A stretch of 64,000 nt of DNA from Pseudomonas mandelii (GTDB lineage: Bacteria > Pseudomonadota > Gammaproteobacteria > Pseudomonadales > Pseudomonadaceae): positions 6,176,501 to 6,240,500 of the forward strand of contig NZ_LT629796.1 of the NCBI RefSeq assembly GCF_900106065.1. The letters run 5' to 3'. Position numbers and translations under genes: made by a program. This document shows, piece by piece, positions 10,489 to 18,118 of the stretch. The stretch's first letter is position 1. Each line of letters opens with the position of its first letter. A model generated the notes under the pieces. The model made no database searches. It worked only from the letters and a program-made list of their open reading frames with translations, and was not told where the DNA came from.

Positions 10489-10605
10489 GTGGCGAGGGAG
10501 CTTGCTCCCGCTCGGCTGCGAAGCAGTCGCAAAACCTGTAAATCAGTTGACCCTGAAAAAATAGGGCCGCTGCGCGCCCCAGCGGGAGCAAGCTCCCTCG
10601 CCACA
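10489..10605. repeat. REP inverted pair (GGGAGCAAGCTCCCTCGCCACA family)
   Basis: Left arm TGTGGCGAGGGAGCTTGCTC and right arm GAGCAAGCTCCCTCGCCACA are exact inverse copies for about 24 bases, with about 65 bases between. This is a third repeat family in the window. It lies inside the glgE-treS gap, where a stable hairpin could protect upstream mRNA or lower expression of the downstream genes. Confidence 0.82.
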
Positions 10606-10636
10606 AAAGCTCATCCCATCGCAAATCTGGGGGTCT

Positions 10637-12634
10637 TCAAGAAGTTGTGATTCGCCAGATACCGAACGGTTGATGCGCCGGGTCGATTCGCATGAACTGA
10701 TACTTGCCGTACCAGGTCCAGCGATGGCCGCTCATCAAGTCTTCACCCTGAGTGCTGGCGTCATCGGGCAAGCCCATTTCCCACAGCGGCAATTCAAAAT
10801 TCGCTTCCTGGACGTTATGCGGATCGAGGCTGACGGCCACCAGAATGAAGTTGCTGCCATCCGCGCTGCGTTTGCCGAAGTACAGAATGTTGTCGTTCCA
10901 CGCGTTGTAGACCTTCAGGCCCAGGTGCGTGTGCAGTGCCGGGTTTTGCCGGCGGATGCGGTTGAGCTGGGCGATCTCGGCGATGATGTTGCCCGGCGCG
11001 GTAAAGTCCCGTGGGCGGATCTCGTATTTCTCGGAATTGAGGTATTCCTCCTTGCCCGGCACCGGCGCGGCTTCACAGAGTTCGAAGCCCGAATACATGC
11101 CCCACAAACCGGAGCCCATGGTCGCCAGAGCTGCGCGGATGAGAAAGCCGGCGCGTCCGGATTCATGCAGAAACGCGGGGTTGATGTCCGGCGTGTTGAC
11201 GAAGAAATTCGGCCGGTAGCATTCGCGCCATGGCGACTCGTTGAGTTCGGTGAAATAGGTCGCCAGTTCCCGCTTGGTATTGCGCCAGGTGAAGTAGGTG
11301 TAACTCTGGGAGTAACCGACCTTGCCCAGCCGCGCCATCATCGCCGGCGTGGTAAAGGCCTCCGCCAGGAAGATCACCTCGGGATACAACGCCCGCACAT
11401 CGGCGATCAGCCATTGCCAGAACGGCAGCGGCTTGGTGTGAGGGTTGTCGACACGAAAGATCTTCACGCCCTCTTCGACCCAACCGACCACAATGTCCCG
11501 CAGCTCGACCCACAGGCTGGGAATTGCATCGCTGGCATAGAAATCGACGTTGACGATGTCCTGGTACTTTTTCGGCGGGTTCTCGGCGTATTTGATCGTG
11601 CCGTCCGGGCGCCAGTTGAACCAGCCCGGGTGCTGTTTGAGCCACGGGTGATCCTGGGAACACTGGATCGCGAAATCGAGGGCAATTTCCAGTCCGTAAT
11701 CCGCCGCCGCCGCCACCAGTCGACGAAAGTCTTCGCGCGTGCCGAGCTCGGAGTGAATCGCCTCGTGCCCGCCCTCTTCGCTGCCGATGGCATACGGGCT
11801 GCCCGGATCGTCGGGGCCGGCGCTCAGTGAATTGTTCGGGCCTTTGCGGAAGCTGCGACCGATTGGATGAATGGGCGGGAAATACAGCACGTCGAAACCC
11901 ATGTCCTGAATCATCGCCAACCGAGCATGCACGTCGTTGAACGTGCCGTGACGGTTTGGATCGTCGGTGATCGAGCGCGGAAACAACTCATACCAGCTGG
12001 CGAACTGGGCGAGCTCGCGCTCGACGTCCAGCGGAAATTCAGGACTGAGGCTCAAGTAGGCACGGTGATCGGCCTGAGCCATCAGGTCCGCACTGCGTTG
12101 GTGCAGAAACAACGTGACTTGCTCGGCTTCGAGCAACCCGGACAATTCATGGTGCAACGCCGCCAGGTCTTCGCTCAGCGGCCCTTCCGAGCGCTCGGCC
12201 GCCTGTTTCACCTGATTGCGCCCTTCCTGCAACTCCAGGCTGATGGGCACGCCGGCAATGTGTTTCTTCTCGATCTCGTATAGAAAGCTGGCGTACTGAT
12301 CGATCCAGGCTTCGATACAAAAGACGTAGCGGCCTTGATCCTCAACGCGGAACTGCCCTTCCCAGCCGTTATTGCCGAGTTCGGTCATGACCTCGCTCTG
12401 CCAGGCCTCGTCGCCGTCGGCACGCCAGCGTATGCGCACGGCCAGTTTGTCGTGGCCGTCGGCGAACACTTTGCTGGTCACCACCACGTCCTGGCCCACC
12501 ACGGCCTTGGCCGCGAACTGCCCGCCATCCAGGGTCGGCATGACGCTTTCAATCGCGATGCGCGGCAGCAGTAGCGCCTGTGAAAGTGGCATATGAGGGT
12601 TGTAGTTCAGCTCTGTCGGTTTTTCAGCAGTCAT
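10637..12634 (-). CDS. glgE: Alpha-1,4-glucan:maltose-1-phosphate maltosyltransferase GlgE
   Basis: 665 residues. Extends alpha-1,4-glucans by two glucose units from maltose 1-phosphate. N-terminal all-beta domain (about 25-130), helical insert, then GH13 barrel with FDVLYFPPIHPIG near 250, the nucleophile Asp in FRVDNPHTKPLPFW near 396, and the acid/base Glu in FLAEAFTTP near 425. ATG 12634 is used because AAGGAGA lies 8 bases upstream; the open frame extends 18 codons more without a site. First gene of the leftward alpha-glucan set. A possible AlgU promoter lies at 12726-12753. It needs maltose 1-phosphate from the maltokinase half of TreS, so the three genes form one pathway. Confidence 0.95.
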   Translation of the reverse strand: MTAEKPTELNYNPHMPLSQALLLPRIAIESVMPTLDGGQFAAKAVVGQDVVVTSKVFADGHDKLAVRIRWRADGDEAWQSEVMTELGNNGWEGQFRVEDQGRYVFCIEAWIDQYASFLYEIEKKHIAGVPISLELQEGRNQVKQAAERSEGPLSEDLAALHHELSGLLEAEQVTLFLHQRSADLMAQADHRAYLSLSPEFPLDVERELAQFASWYELFPRSITDDPNRHGTFNDVHARLAMIQDMGFDVLYFPPIHPIGRSFRKGPNNSLSAGPDDPGSPYAIGSEEGGHEAIHSELGTREDFRRLVAAAADYGLEIALDFAIQCSQDHPWLKQHPGWFNWRPDGTIKYAENPPKKYQDIVNVDFYASDAIPSLWVELRDIVVGWVEEGVKIFRVDNPHTKPLPFWQWLIADVRALYPEVIFLAEAFTTPAMMARLGKVGYSQSYTYFTWRNTKRELATYFTELNESPWRECYRPNFFVNTPDINPAFLHESGRAGFLIRAALATMGSGLWGMYSGFELCEAAPVPGKEEYLNSEKYEIRPRDFTAPGNIIAEIAQLNRIRRQNPALHTHLGLKVYNAWNDNILYFGKRSADGSNFILVAVSLDPHNVQEANFELPLWEMGLPDDASTQGEDLMSGHRWTWYGKYQFMRIDPAHQPFGIWRITTS

Positions 12635-12725
12635 CGAGCATCTCTCCTTAACGCCCCATGGACGCTCTTGTGTCTGGTCGTCTTTCACACGAAACCCGTC
12701 GGGTCCGAAATGAACTCACTTAGGT

Positions 12726-12753
12726 TCCGAGCGACAAGCGCGGGGAAAAGTTC
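12726..12753 (-). promoter_or_regulatory. Possible AlgU (sigma-E type) promoter of glgE
   Basis: On the minus strand GAACTT (12753-12748) is followed after 17 bases by TCGGA (12730-12726). Sigma-E/AlgU promoters have GAACTT, 16-17 bases, TCnnA. The predicted start of RNA is roughly 85 bases before the glgE ATG. Osmotic and envelope stress control of trehalose and glucan genes by AlgU is known in pseudomonads, which makes the match sensible. It is still one short match. Confidence 0.45.
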
Positions 12754-12842
12754 ACGCCCATTTGCTGCGGAATCAAATCCCTTGCGTGACGGTCAACTCA
12801 CTTAAGCACGACTTACGCCATGTGCCACTGGAGGCTTCAACG

Positions 12843-13010
12843 ATGAGTATTCCAATCCCTGCCGAGACACCCGATCCGAACATCGACACCCCGACCATTC
12901 CGCCGACCGAACCGCAACCGGTGCCTGAGAAGGAACCGCCTGGCACTACGCCGCCACCCCGGGAAGAACCACCGAGCACGATGCCGCCGGTGATCGTCTC
13001 GCCTGAGTGA
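12843..13010 (+). CDS. Small proline-rich protein
   Basis: 55 residues, start MSIPIPAETPDPNIDTP, about one third Pro with Thr, Glu and Ser making up much of the rest. ATG 12843 follows GGAGG by 8 bases, a strong ribosome binding site. An in-frame ATG at 12762 gives a longer reading but has no such site. No signal peptide or membrane segment; it should be disordered and acidic. Similar short Pro-rich proteins are common beside glgE or mgtC in pseudomonads, as far as I recall. It is divergent from glgE and convergent with the MgtC-like gene. Function unknown. Confidence 0.65.
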   Translation: MSIPIPAETPDPNIDTPTIPPTEPQPVPEKEPPGTTPPPREEPPSTMPPVIVSPE

Positions 13011-13020
13011 CGATGGCGAT

Positions 13021-13533
13021 CTAGGGCCGTTCCTGCTCGTCTTTGTCCCTGTCGAGCATTTGCACGATCCTCGGCATCACGCTGAAAATCGCCAACGCCA
13101 GCAGCGTACTAAACACCGCCGTCGCCTCGCGGCCCAGCCCGGCCGAGACACCGATGGCGGCGGTCAGCCATAAACCGGCGGCGGTGGTCAGGCCTTTTAC
13201 GTGGCCTTCATCGCCCTCCTGGTTTTTCAGAATGGTGCCGGCGCCGAGGAAGCCAATCCCGGCGATCACGCCTTGCACCACCCGGCTCATGGCATCGGCC
13301 TGGGAGCCGGACATCTGTGGCACCAGCACAAACAACGCAGCTCCCAGCGCTACCAGCATGTGCGTACGCACGCCGGCGGCCTTGCCCTTTTGCTCACGCT
13401 CGAAACCCAGGATGCCGCCCAAGATCGCAGCCATCAGTAATCTCACGGTTATACGCGTCAGTTGTGACGCATCGCCGATGTCGGCGAACTCCGCTTGCAG
13501 CGTTACCCAAACCTCGTGCCACCAGGCGTTCAT
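13021..13533 (-). CDS. MgtC/SapB family membrane protein
   Basis: 170 residues with the MgtC N-terminal membrane region: about four or five hydrophobic segments and the family phrases LGGILGFEREQKGKAAGVRTHMLVALGAALF (about residues 40-70) and GVIAGIGFLGAGTILK (about 90-105). MgtC proteins of pathogens help growth at low Mg2+ and inside macrophages; the soluble C-terminal ACT-like domain of true MgtC is absent here, so this is the short SapB-like form. ATG 13533 has AAGGA 7 bases upstream; the frame is open 17 codons further without a site. It stands alone, divergent from the DUF3203 gene. Confidence 0.85.
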   Translation of the reverse strand: MNAWWHEVWVTLQAEFADIGDASQLTRITVRLLMAAILGGILGFEREQKGKAAGVRTHMLVALGAALFVLVPQMSGSQADAMSRVVQGVIAGIGFLGAGTILKNQEGDEGHVKGLTTAAGLWLTAAIGVSAGLGREATAVFSTLLALAIFSVMPRIVQMLDRDKDEQERP

Positions 13534-13658
13534 GGTGCAATCCTTGTGATTGATCGTTATGGGAGGATGGACCGCGCCGACCATTAATCGGTTGCACAGA
13601 ACGATGTCCGCCGGATGCGCCCTAACAGTTTAGAACCCGCTAAAAAAAGGACATCGCC

Positions 13659-13892
13659 ATGACTGTGCGCATCGAAAGCCAGACCTGCTTCTTCATCACC
13701 GAGAACGGCGAAGAAATTCGTCTGTGCCCCGACGTCACGATCATCACCGACTCGGAAAAAGCCATGTCGGCGGTGGAACTCAACGGCCAGCGCGTGTACA
13801 TCACCGAAGCAGAAGCCGATGCATTGACCGTAGCAGGCGCAGTGGACGGCCGTAAGCATTTGAAGGCTACCGACAGTGATTCGGTGATTTGA
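13659..13892 (+). CDS. DUF3203 family small protein
   Basis: 77 residues, acidic and soluble, matching the Pseudomonas-restricted DUF3203 type as far as I recognise it: ITENGEEIRLC, a central Ser/Glu-rich strand, and LNGQRVYITEAEADALTVAGAVDGRKH. AAAAGGA lies 7 bases before the ATG. Followed about 100 bases later by a terminator-like hairpin. Single gene. Function unknown. Confidence 0.75.
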   Translation: MTVRIESQTCFFITENGEEIRLCPDVTIITDSEKAMSAVELNGQRVYITEAEADALTVAGAVDGRKHLKATDSDSVI

Positions 13893-13988
13893 CTGACCCC
13901 GATCAACAAGCCCCGCAAGCGCCTGATCAAGCGCCTGATATAGGCGTCTGCGCCCTGCTGTGACGGGGTGCATCAAGTTGTCGCGGGC

Positions 13989-14020
13989 AGCGGATCAATC
14001 CCCATCTGATCCGCTTTTTA
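13989..14020 (+). terminator. Terminator-like hairpin overlapping the ccoG operator
   Basis: A perfect 9-bp stem (AGCGGATCA with TGATCCGCT) closes a 9-base loop and is followed by TTTTT. By form it is a Rho-independent terminator for the DUF3203 gene. Its right arm is also the upstream half of the motif shared by the ccoG, ccoN and reductase promoters. The left arm is not conserved in those other promoters, so the two functions probably overlap by position only. Confidence 0.55.
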
Positions 14021-14065
14021 TTGCAATACCTGAGTCTGTTATGCAAACAGATCGCTGGTCATAGT
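14004..14065 (+). promoter_or_regulatory. Candidate MocR-regulated promoter of ccoG
   Basis: ATCTGATCCGC (14004-14014), 15 bases, CTGAGTCTGTT (14030-14040), 18 bases, TCATAGT (14059-14065). The same blocks at the same distances precede ccoN and, with a few changes, the sulfite-reductase-type gene. TCTGAT and TCTGTT form a direct repeat with a 30-bp period, as MocR regulators often bind. TCTGTT would be the -35 and CATAGT the -10, spaced 19 bp, long as in activator-dependent promoters. Operator role is inference. Confidence 0.65.
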
Positions 14066-14086
14066 GCTCATGCCTGATGGAGGCTG

Positions 14087-14104
14087 ATGAGCGAAAGACC
14101 ATGA
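14087..14104 (+). other. Five-codon leader frame overlapping the ccoG start
   Basis: ATG AGC GAA AGA CCA TGA encodes MSERP, and its stop overlaps the ccoG ATG as ATGA. It is the first copy of a 14-base tandem duplication whose second copy is the ccoG start. The only good Shine-Dalgarno (GGAGG, 14079-14083) is 3 bases before this leader and 17 before ccoG. Translation of ccoG may depend on reinitiation. Whether the peptide is made is unknown. Confidence 0.45.
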
Positions 14105-15528
14105 GCGAAAGAATCCCCGTCCGAATCGTAGAACCTGCCTCATTTATAAAAACCGAGCCTTTGCGTCCAAAGATAAAGGCCAAGTCCAGCGACAACCTGA
14201 TTCACACCCGAAGCTTCACCGGCCTGTTCCGCACATTGCGTCTGAGCGGTGCGGGCGTTCTGTTTTTGCTGTTCTTCGGCACCGTGTGGCTGAACTGGGG
14301 TGACCGTCAGGCGGTGCTCTGGGACCTTTCCGAAAGCAAATTCCACATCTTCGGTGCAACTTTCTGGCCCCAGGACTTCATCCTGCTTTCGGCGCTGCTG
14401 ATCATCGCCGCGTTCGGCCTGTTCGCAATCACCGTGTTCGCCGGCAGGGTCTGGTGCGGCTACACCTGCCCACAGAGTTCCTGGACCTGGATCTTCATGT
14501 GGTGCGAGAAGTTCACCGAAGGCGAACGCAACCAGCGCATCAAGCTGCAAGCCGCGCCGTGGGGCCTGAACAAACTTATTCGCCGCTCGGCCAAGCACAC
14601 ACTGTGGCTGGCCATCAGTCTGCTCACCGGGCTGACCTTTGTGGGGTATTTCACGCCGATCCGGCCCTTGGCCGAAGAGCTGCTGACCTTGCAGATGGGC
14701 GGTGTCAGTCTGTTCTGGGTGCTGTTTTTCACCGGCGCGACTTACATCAATGCCGGCTGGCTGCGTGAAGCGGTGTGCATGCACATGTGCCCGTATGCGC
14801 GATTCCAGAGCGTGATGTTCGACAAGGACACCTTGACCATTTCCTACGACGTGGCCCGTGGTGAAAACCGTGGCCCGCGCAAACGCGAGGTGAAACCGGC
14901 CGAGGTGGGCCTGGGTGATTGCATCGATTGCCAGCTGTGCGTGCAGGTCTGCCCGACCGGGATCGACATACGCGACGGCTTGCAAATGGAGTGCATCGGC
15001 TGCGCGGCGTGTATCGACGCCTGCGATTCGATCATGGACAAAATGGGCTATGCCCGTGGCTTGATCAGCTATACCTCGGAGCATGAGTTGCAAGGGGGCA
15101 AGACTCATCTGCTACGGCCGCGGCTGATCGGTTACACCGCGGTGCTGCTGGTGATGATCGGCGCCCTCGCCCTGGCGTTGGTCGAGCGGTCGATGGTGTC
15201 GCTGGACGTGAGCAAGGACCGCGGCCTGTTCCGAGAGAACAGCCAGGGGCAGATCGAAAACATCTACAGTTTGAAGGTCATCAACAAGACCCAGCTGCGT
15301 CAGGACTATCGGCTGAGCCTGGTGGACGGCGAAGGCTTCGTGCTGCAAGGCAAGACCGAGCTGAGCCTGGCGCCGGGTGAGATTGTCGATGTACCCGTGT
15401 CAGTGGCCATGACCGCCGAACGCCCCAGCAGCAGCTCGCAGACGATCAGTTTCAAGATTGTCGACAGTGACGAACCGGACATCTATAGCGTGGCCAAGAG
15501 CCGGTTTGTTGCGCCGATGAACCGTTGA
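14101..15528 (+). CDS. ccoG: CcoG-type membrane ferredoxin (cbb3 oxidase accessory), stand-alone paralogue
   Basis: 475 residues. CcoG proteins are membrane iron-sulfur proteins that reduce copper for loading into cbb3 oxidase. Seen: four to five hydrophobic segments (about 40-60, 85-105, 155-175, 195-215, 340-360), the conserved CGYTCPQSSWTW near 120, and a two-cluster ferredoxin region CIDCQLCVQVCPTG...CIGCAACIDACD near 280-312, then a periplasmic C-terminal Ig-like domain. No ccoNOP or ccoHIS genes adjoin it, so it is not the housekeeping copy. It is followed by a MocR regulator, as PA4131-PA4132 are in P. aeruginosa. ATG 14101 is preceded by a duplicated start; an in-frame ATG at 14077 also exists. 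Confidence 0.9.
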   Translation: MSERIPVRIVEPASFIKTEPLRPKIKAKSSDNLIHTRSFTGLFRTLRLSGAGVLFLLFFGTVWLNWGDRQAVLWDLSESKFHIFGATFWPQDFILLSALLIIAAFGLFAITVFAGRVWCGYTCPQSSWTWIFMWCEKFTEGERNQRIKLQAAPWGLNKLIRRSAKHTLWLAISLLTGLTFVGYFTPIRPLAEELLTLQMGGVSLFWVLFFTGATYINAGWLREAVCMHMCPYARFQSVMFDKDTLTISYDVARGENRGPRKREVKPAEVGLGDCIDCQLCVQVCPTGIDIRDGLQMECIGCAACIDACDSIMDKMGYARGLISYTSEHELQGGKTHLLRPRLIGYTAVLLVMIGALALALVERSMVSLDVSKDRGLFRENSQGQIENIYSLKVINKTQLRQDYRLSLVDGEGFVLQGKTELSLAPGEIVDVPVSVAMTAERPSSSSQTISFKIVDSDEPDIYSVAKSRFVAPMNR

Positions 15529-15550
15529 TCCCTTAGACTGCGGTGCTGCC

Positions 15551-15617
15551 ATTCGCGGGCAAGCCTCGCTCCTTCGGTTTCGTGCTGACTGTAGGAGCGG
15601 TGCTTGCCCGCGAAGAA
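15551..15617. repeat. REP inverted pair (GGAGCGAGGCTTGCCCGCGAA family)
   Basis: Left arm TTCGCGGGCAAGCCTCGCTCC, right arm GGAGCGGTGCTTGCCCGCGAA, one small difference, with about 25 bases between. It lies in the 131-base gap between ccoG and the MocR gene. Confidence 0.82.
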
Positions 15618-15659
15618 GTCACCTCGATTTCACTGAAAAAACACCAATCCAGGCACTCG

Positions 15660-17069
15660 ATGAAACGCTACGAAAAATTCGCCGAAGACATCGCTGAACT
15701 GATTCGCTCCGGCGTCCTGGGTCCTGGCCAGCGCGTGCCGTCGGTGCGCTATGCCAGCCAGACTTACGGGGTCAGCCCGTCCACCGTGTTCCAGGCCTAC
15801 TACCTGCTCGAACGCCGTGGCCTGATCCGCGCCCGGCCGCGTTCCGGCTATTTCGTCAACGCGCACGCACCGAGCCCGTTCTCGGAGCCGGTGATCAGCA
15901 GCCAGGTCAATGAATCCACCGAAGTCGACGTCAGCGAGCTGGTGTTTTCGGTCCTCGACTCGATCAAGGACCCGACCACCGTGCCCTTCGGCTCGGCCTT
16001 TCCCAGCCCGACCCTGTTCCCGTTGCAGCGCCTGTCCCGCTCCCTGGCCAGCGCCGCACGGGACATGGACCCGCGCATGGTCGTCACCGACATGTCGCCG
16101 GGCAACCCGCAGCTGCGGCGCCAGATTGCCCTGCGCTACATGGTCGGCGGCCTGATGTTGCCGATGGAAGAACTGCTGATTACCAACGGCGCGCTGGAAG
16201 CCCTGAACCTGTGCCTGCAAGCGGTCACCGAACCCGGCGACCTGGTGGCCATTGAAGCGCCAGCGTTCTATGCCTGCCTGCAAATCCTGGAACGGCTGAA
16301 ACTCAAAGCCGTCGAGATCCCGGTGCACCCGCGCGACGGTATCGACCTGGGCGTGCTCGCGCAAACCCTGGAGCGCCACCCGATCAAGGCGTGCTGGTGC
16401 ATGACCAGTTTCCAGAACCCGATGGGCGCGACCATGCCCGAGGCGAAGAAGCAGGAGCTGGTCGAGCTGTTGCGCAGCCACCAGGTGCCGCTGATCGAGG
16501 ACGACGTCTACGCCGAACTCTATTACGGCCAGCAGGCGCCGAAACCGGCCAAGGCGTTTGATACCGAAGGGCTGGTGATGCATTGCGGTTCCTTCGCCAA
16601 GAGCCTCGCCCCCGGCTACCGCATCGGCTGGGTCGCCGCCGGGCGATATGCGCAGAAGATCGAACGGCTGAAACTGATGACTTCGCTGTGCGCCTCGATG
16701 CCGGCCCAGGCCGCTATCGCCGACTACCTGCAACACGGCGGCTACGACCGGCACCTGCGCAAACTGCGCTACGCACTGGAAGAACAGCAAAGCGCCATGC
16801 TCGCCGCCATCGCCCGCTATTTTCCGGCGCAGACACGTGTCAGCCAACCGGCCGGCGGCTACTTCCTGTGGCTGGAACTGCCGCCGCAGATGGATTCGCT
16901 GAAGTTGTTCCAGATGGCACTGGCGCAAGGCATCAGCATCGCGCCGGGGCCGATCTTTTCACCGACGCAGCGGTTCAGGAATTGTATCCGGCTGAATTAT
17001 GGCAGCCCGTGGACCGAGGATTCGGAGAAGGCGATGGAGACGTTGGGGCGGATAGTGCGGTCGTTCTGA
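15660..17069 (+). CDS. MocR-type regulator (GntR HTH plus PLP aminotransferase-like domain)
   Basis: 469 residues. Residues about 1-75 form a GntR winged helix (VPSVRYASQTYGVSPSTVFQAYYLL, then the wing RARPRSGYFV). Residues about 105-465 are a fold-type-I aminotransferase-like domain with the PLP-binding Lys in GSFAKSLAPGYRIGW near 314 and the cofactor-contacting EDDVYAEL near 280. Such proteins sense PLP adducts or amino compounds and bind direct repeats. It follows ccoG, the order of PA4131-PA4132; PA4132 has been called MpaR. It is the obvious candidate to bind the motif before ccoG, ccoN and the reductase gene. ATG 15660 has only a weak upstream site; the frame extends back to 15543 through a REP, which argues against the longer start. 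Confidence 0.88.
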   Translation: MKRYEKFAEDIAELIRSGVLGPGQRVPSVRYASQTYGVSPSTVFQAYYLLERRGLIRARPRSGYFVNAHAPSPFSEPVISSQVNESTEVDVSELVFSVLDSIKDPTTVPFGSAFPSPTLFPLQRLSRSLASAARDMDPRMVVTDMSPGNPQLRRQIALRYMVGGLMLPMEELLITNGALEALNLCLQAVTEPGDLVAIEAPAFYACLQILERLKLKAVEIPVHPRDGIDLGVLAQTLERHPIKACWCMTSFQNPMGATMPEAKKQELVELLRSHQVPLIEDDVYAELYYGQQAPKPAKAFDTEGLVMHCGSFAKSLAPGYRIGWVAAGRYAQKIERLKLMTSLCASMPAQAAIADYLQHGGYDRHLRKLRYALEEQQSAMLAAIARYFPAQTRVSQPAGGYFLWLELPPQMDSLKLFQMALAQGISIAPGPIFSPTQRFRNCIRLNYGSPWTEDSEKAMETLGRIVRSF

Positions 17070-17095
17070 AGCGTTGATGTCGTTTGGGCTACCGT

Positions 17096-17187
17096 CATCG
17101 CGAGCAGGCTCGCCCCCACAGGAATTTAGTGTCGTTCACAAATACTGTGTTCACATCAATCCATTGTGGGAGCGAGCCTGCTCGCGA
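17096..17187. repeat. REP inverted pair (GAGCCTGCTCGCGA family)
   Basis: Left arm TCATCGCGAGCAGGCTCGC, right arm GCGAGCCTGCTCGCGA preceded by TGTGGGA, about 45 bases between. It lies between the convergent MocR and SDR genes and runs directly into a GGCCG tandem run. Confidence 0.83.
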
Positions 17188-17190
17188 AGG

Positions 17191-17215
17191 GGCCGGGCCG
17201 GGCCGGGCCGGGCCG
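17191..17215. repeat. Five tandem GGCCG units
   Basis: Five uninterrupted copies of GGCCG, immediately after a REP right arm and 20 bases before the SDR stop codon. A pentanucleotide run of this kind can gain or lose units by slippage. It lies outside any coding region, between two convergent genes. Confidence 0.9.
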
Positions 17216-17235
17216 GACAATACAAATCTTAAGGA

Positions 17236-17982
17236 TTAACGCCCACCGCCCAGGTCAACAAAAGTCCCGGTCGCATAAGAAGCCTTGTCCGACAGCAACC
17301 AGATAATCGCCTCGGCCACTTCGTCCGGCCGTCCACCGCGGGCCATCGGGATCGCCGATTCCAGCTTACTGACCCGATCCGGGTCACCGCTCAGCGCATG
17401 GAAGTCGGTGTAAATAAAGCCTGGCCGCACCGCGTTGACGCGAATGCCCTCGCCCGCCACTTCCTTGGACAGGCCGATGGTGAAGCTGTCCAGCGCGCCT
17501 TTTGACGCCGCGTAATCCACGTACTCGTTGGGTGAGCCCAGACGCGAGGCTACAGAGGACACATTGACGATGCTGCCGCCCTGCCCGCCATGCTTGGGCG
17601 ACATGCGCATGATCGCGTGCTTGGCGCAGAGGATCGGTGCCAGGACGTTGGTCTTGAGCGTTTTGAGAATGCGGAACTCGGACATTTCATCGACGCGGGA
17701 TTTTTGACCCACGGTGCCGGCGTTATTCACCAGCGCCGTGACGCGCCCCAGTTCGGTGTCCACGCGGTGGAACAGACTGATCACTTCGTCTTCGATGCTG
17801 ACGTCGGCACGCACGAGAATGGCTTGAGCACCCAGAGCCCGAACTTGCCCCAGGACGCTTTGTGCAGCCGATTCGTCGGACTGATAGTTGATACAGACCC
17901 GATAACCAAGCCCTGCAGCCAACAGCGCGGTTGCCGCGCCGATACCACGGCCGCCGCCGGTGATGACAATGACTTTGTCCAT
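17236..17982 (-). CDS. SDR family NAD(P)-dependent oxidoreductase (glucose 1-dehydrogenase-like)
   Basis: 248 residues, classical SDR length. The cofactor motif TGGGRGIG is at residues 7-14, NNAG near 91-94, the catalytic Ser in VNVSSVASRLGS near 144, and YxxxK as YAASK near 158-162. The C-terminal GTFVDLGGGR is typical of the 3-oxoacyl-ACP reductase / glucose-dehydrogenase-like branch. ATG 17982 is chosen because AAGGGGAAG stands about 6 bases upstream; the frame extends nine codons more. No operon partner. An alcohol or carbonyl group is the likely target; the exact substrate cannot be told. Confidence 0.88.
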   Translation of the reverse strand: MDKVIVITGGGRGIGAATALLAAGLGYRVCINYQSDESAAQSVLGQVRALGAQAILVRADVSIEDEVISLFHRVDTELGRVTALVNNAGTVGQKSRVDEMSEFRILKTLKTNVLAPILCAKHAIMRMSPKHGGQGGSIVNVSSVASRLGSPNEYVDYAASKGALDSFTIGLSKEVAGEGIRVNAVRPGFIYTDFHALSGDPDRVSKLESAIPMARGGRPDEVAEAIIWLLSDKASYATGTFVDLGGGR

Positions 17983-18118
17983 GTTGACTTCCCCTTCACG
18001 CGTAAGCAATCGGGGGCAAGAATAACCTCCATTGCCGGCTTTTGCATGGACTCACATCAACTGAACTCGCCAACGCTGTGTGCATTGGGGTCTCTGTAGA
18101 CGCCGTCGCCCCTCACGA

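Noticed and set aside
13989..14065. Riboswitch in the ccoG leader
   Set aside because: Only one simple hairpin is present and it fits a terminator. The shared blocks read better as protein-binding DNA.
17191..17215. CRISPR or binding-site array
   Set aside because: Units of five bases without spacers are a simple tandem repeat.
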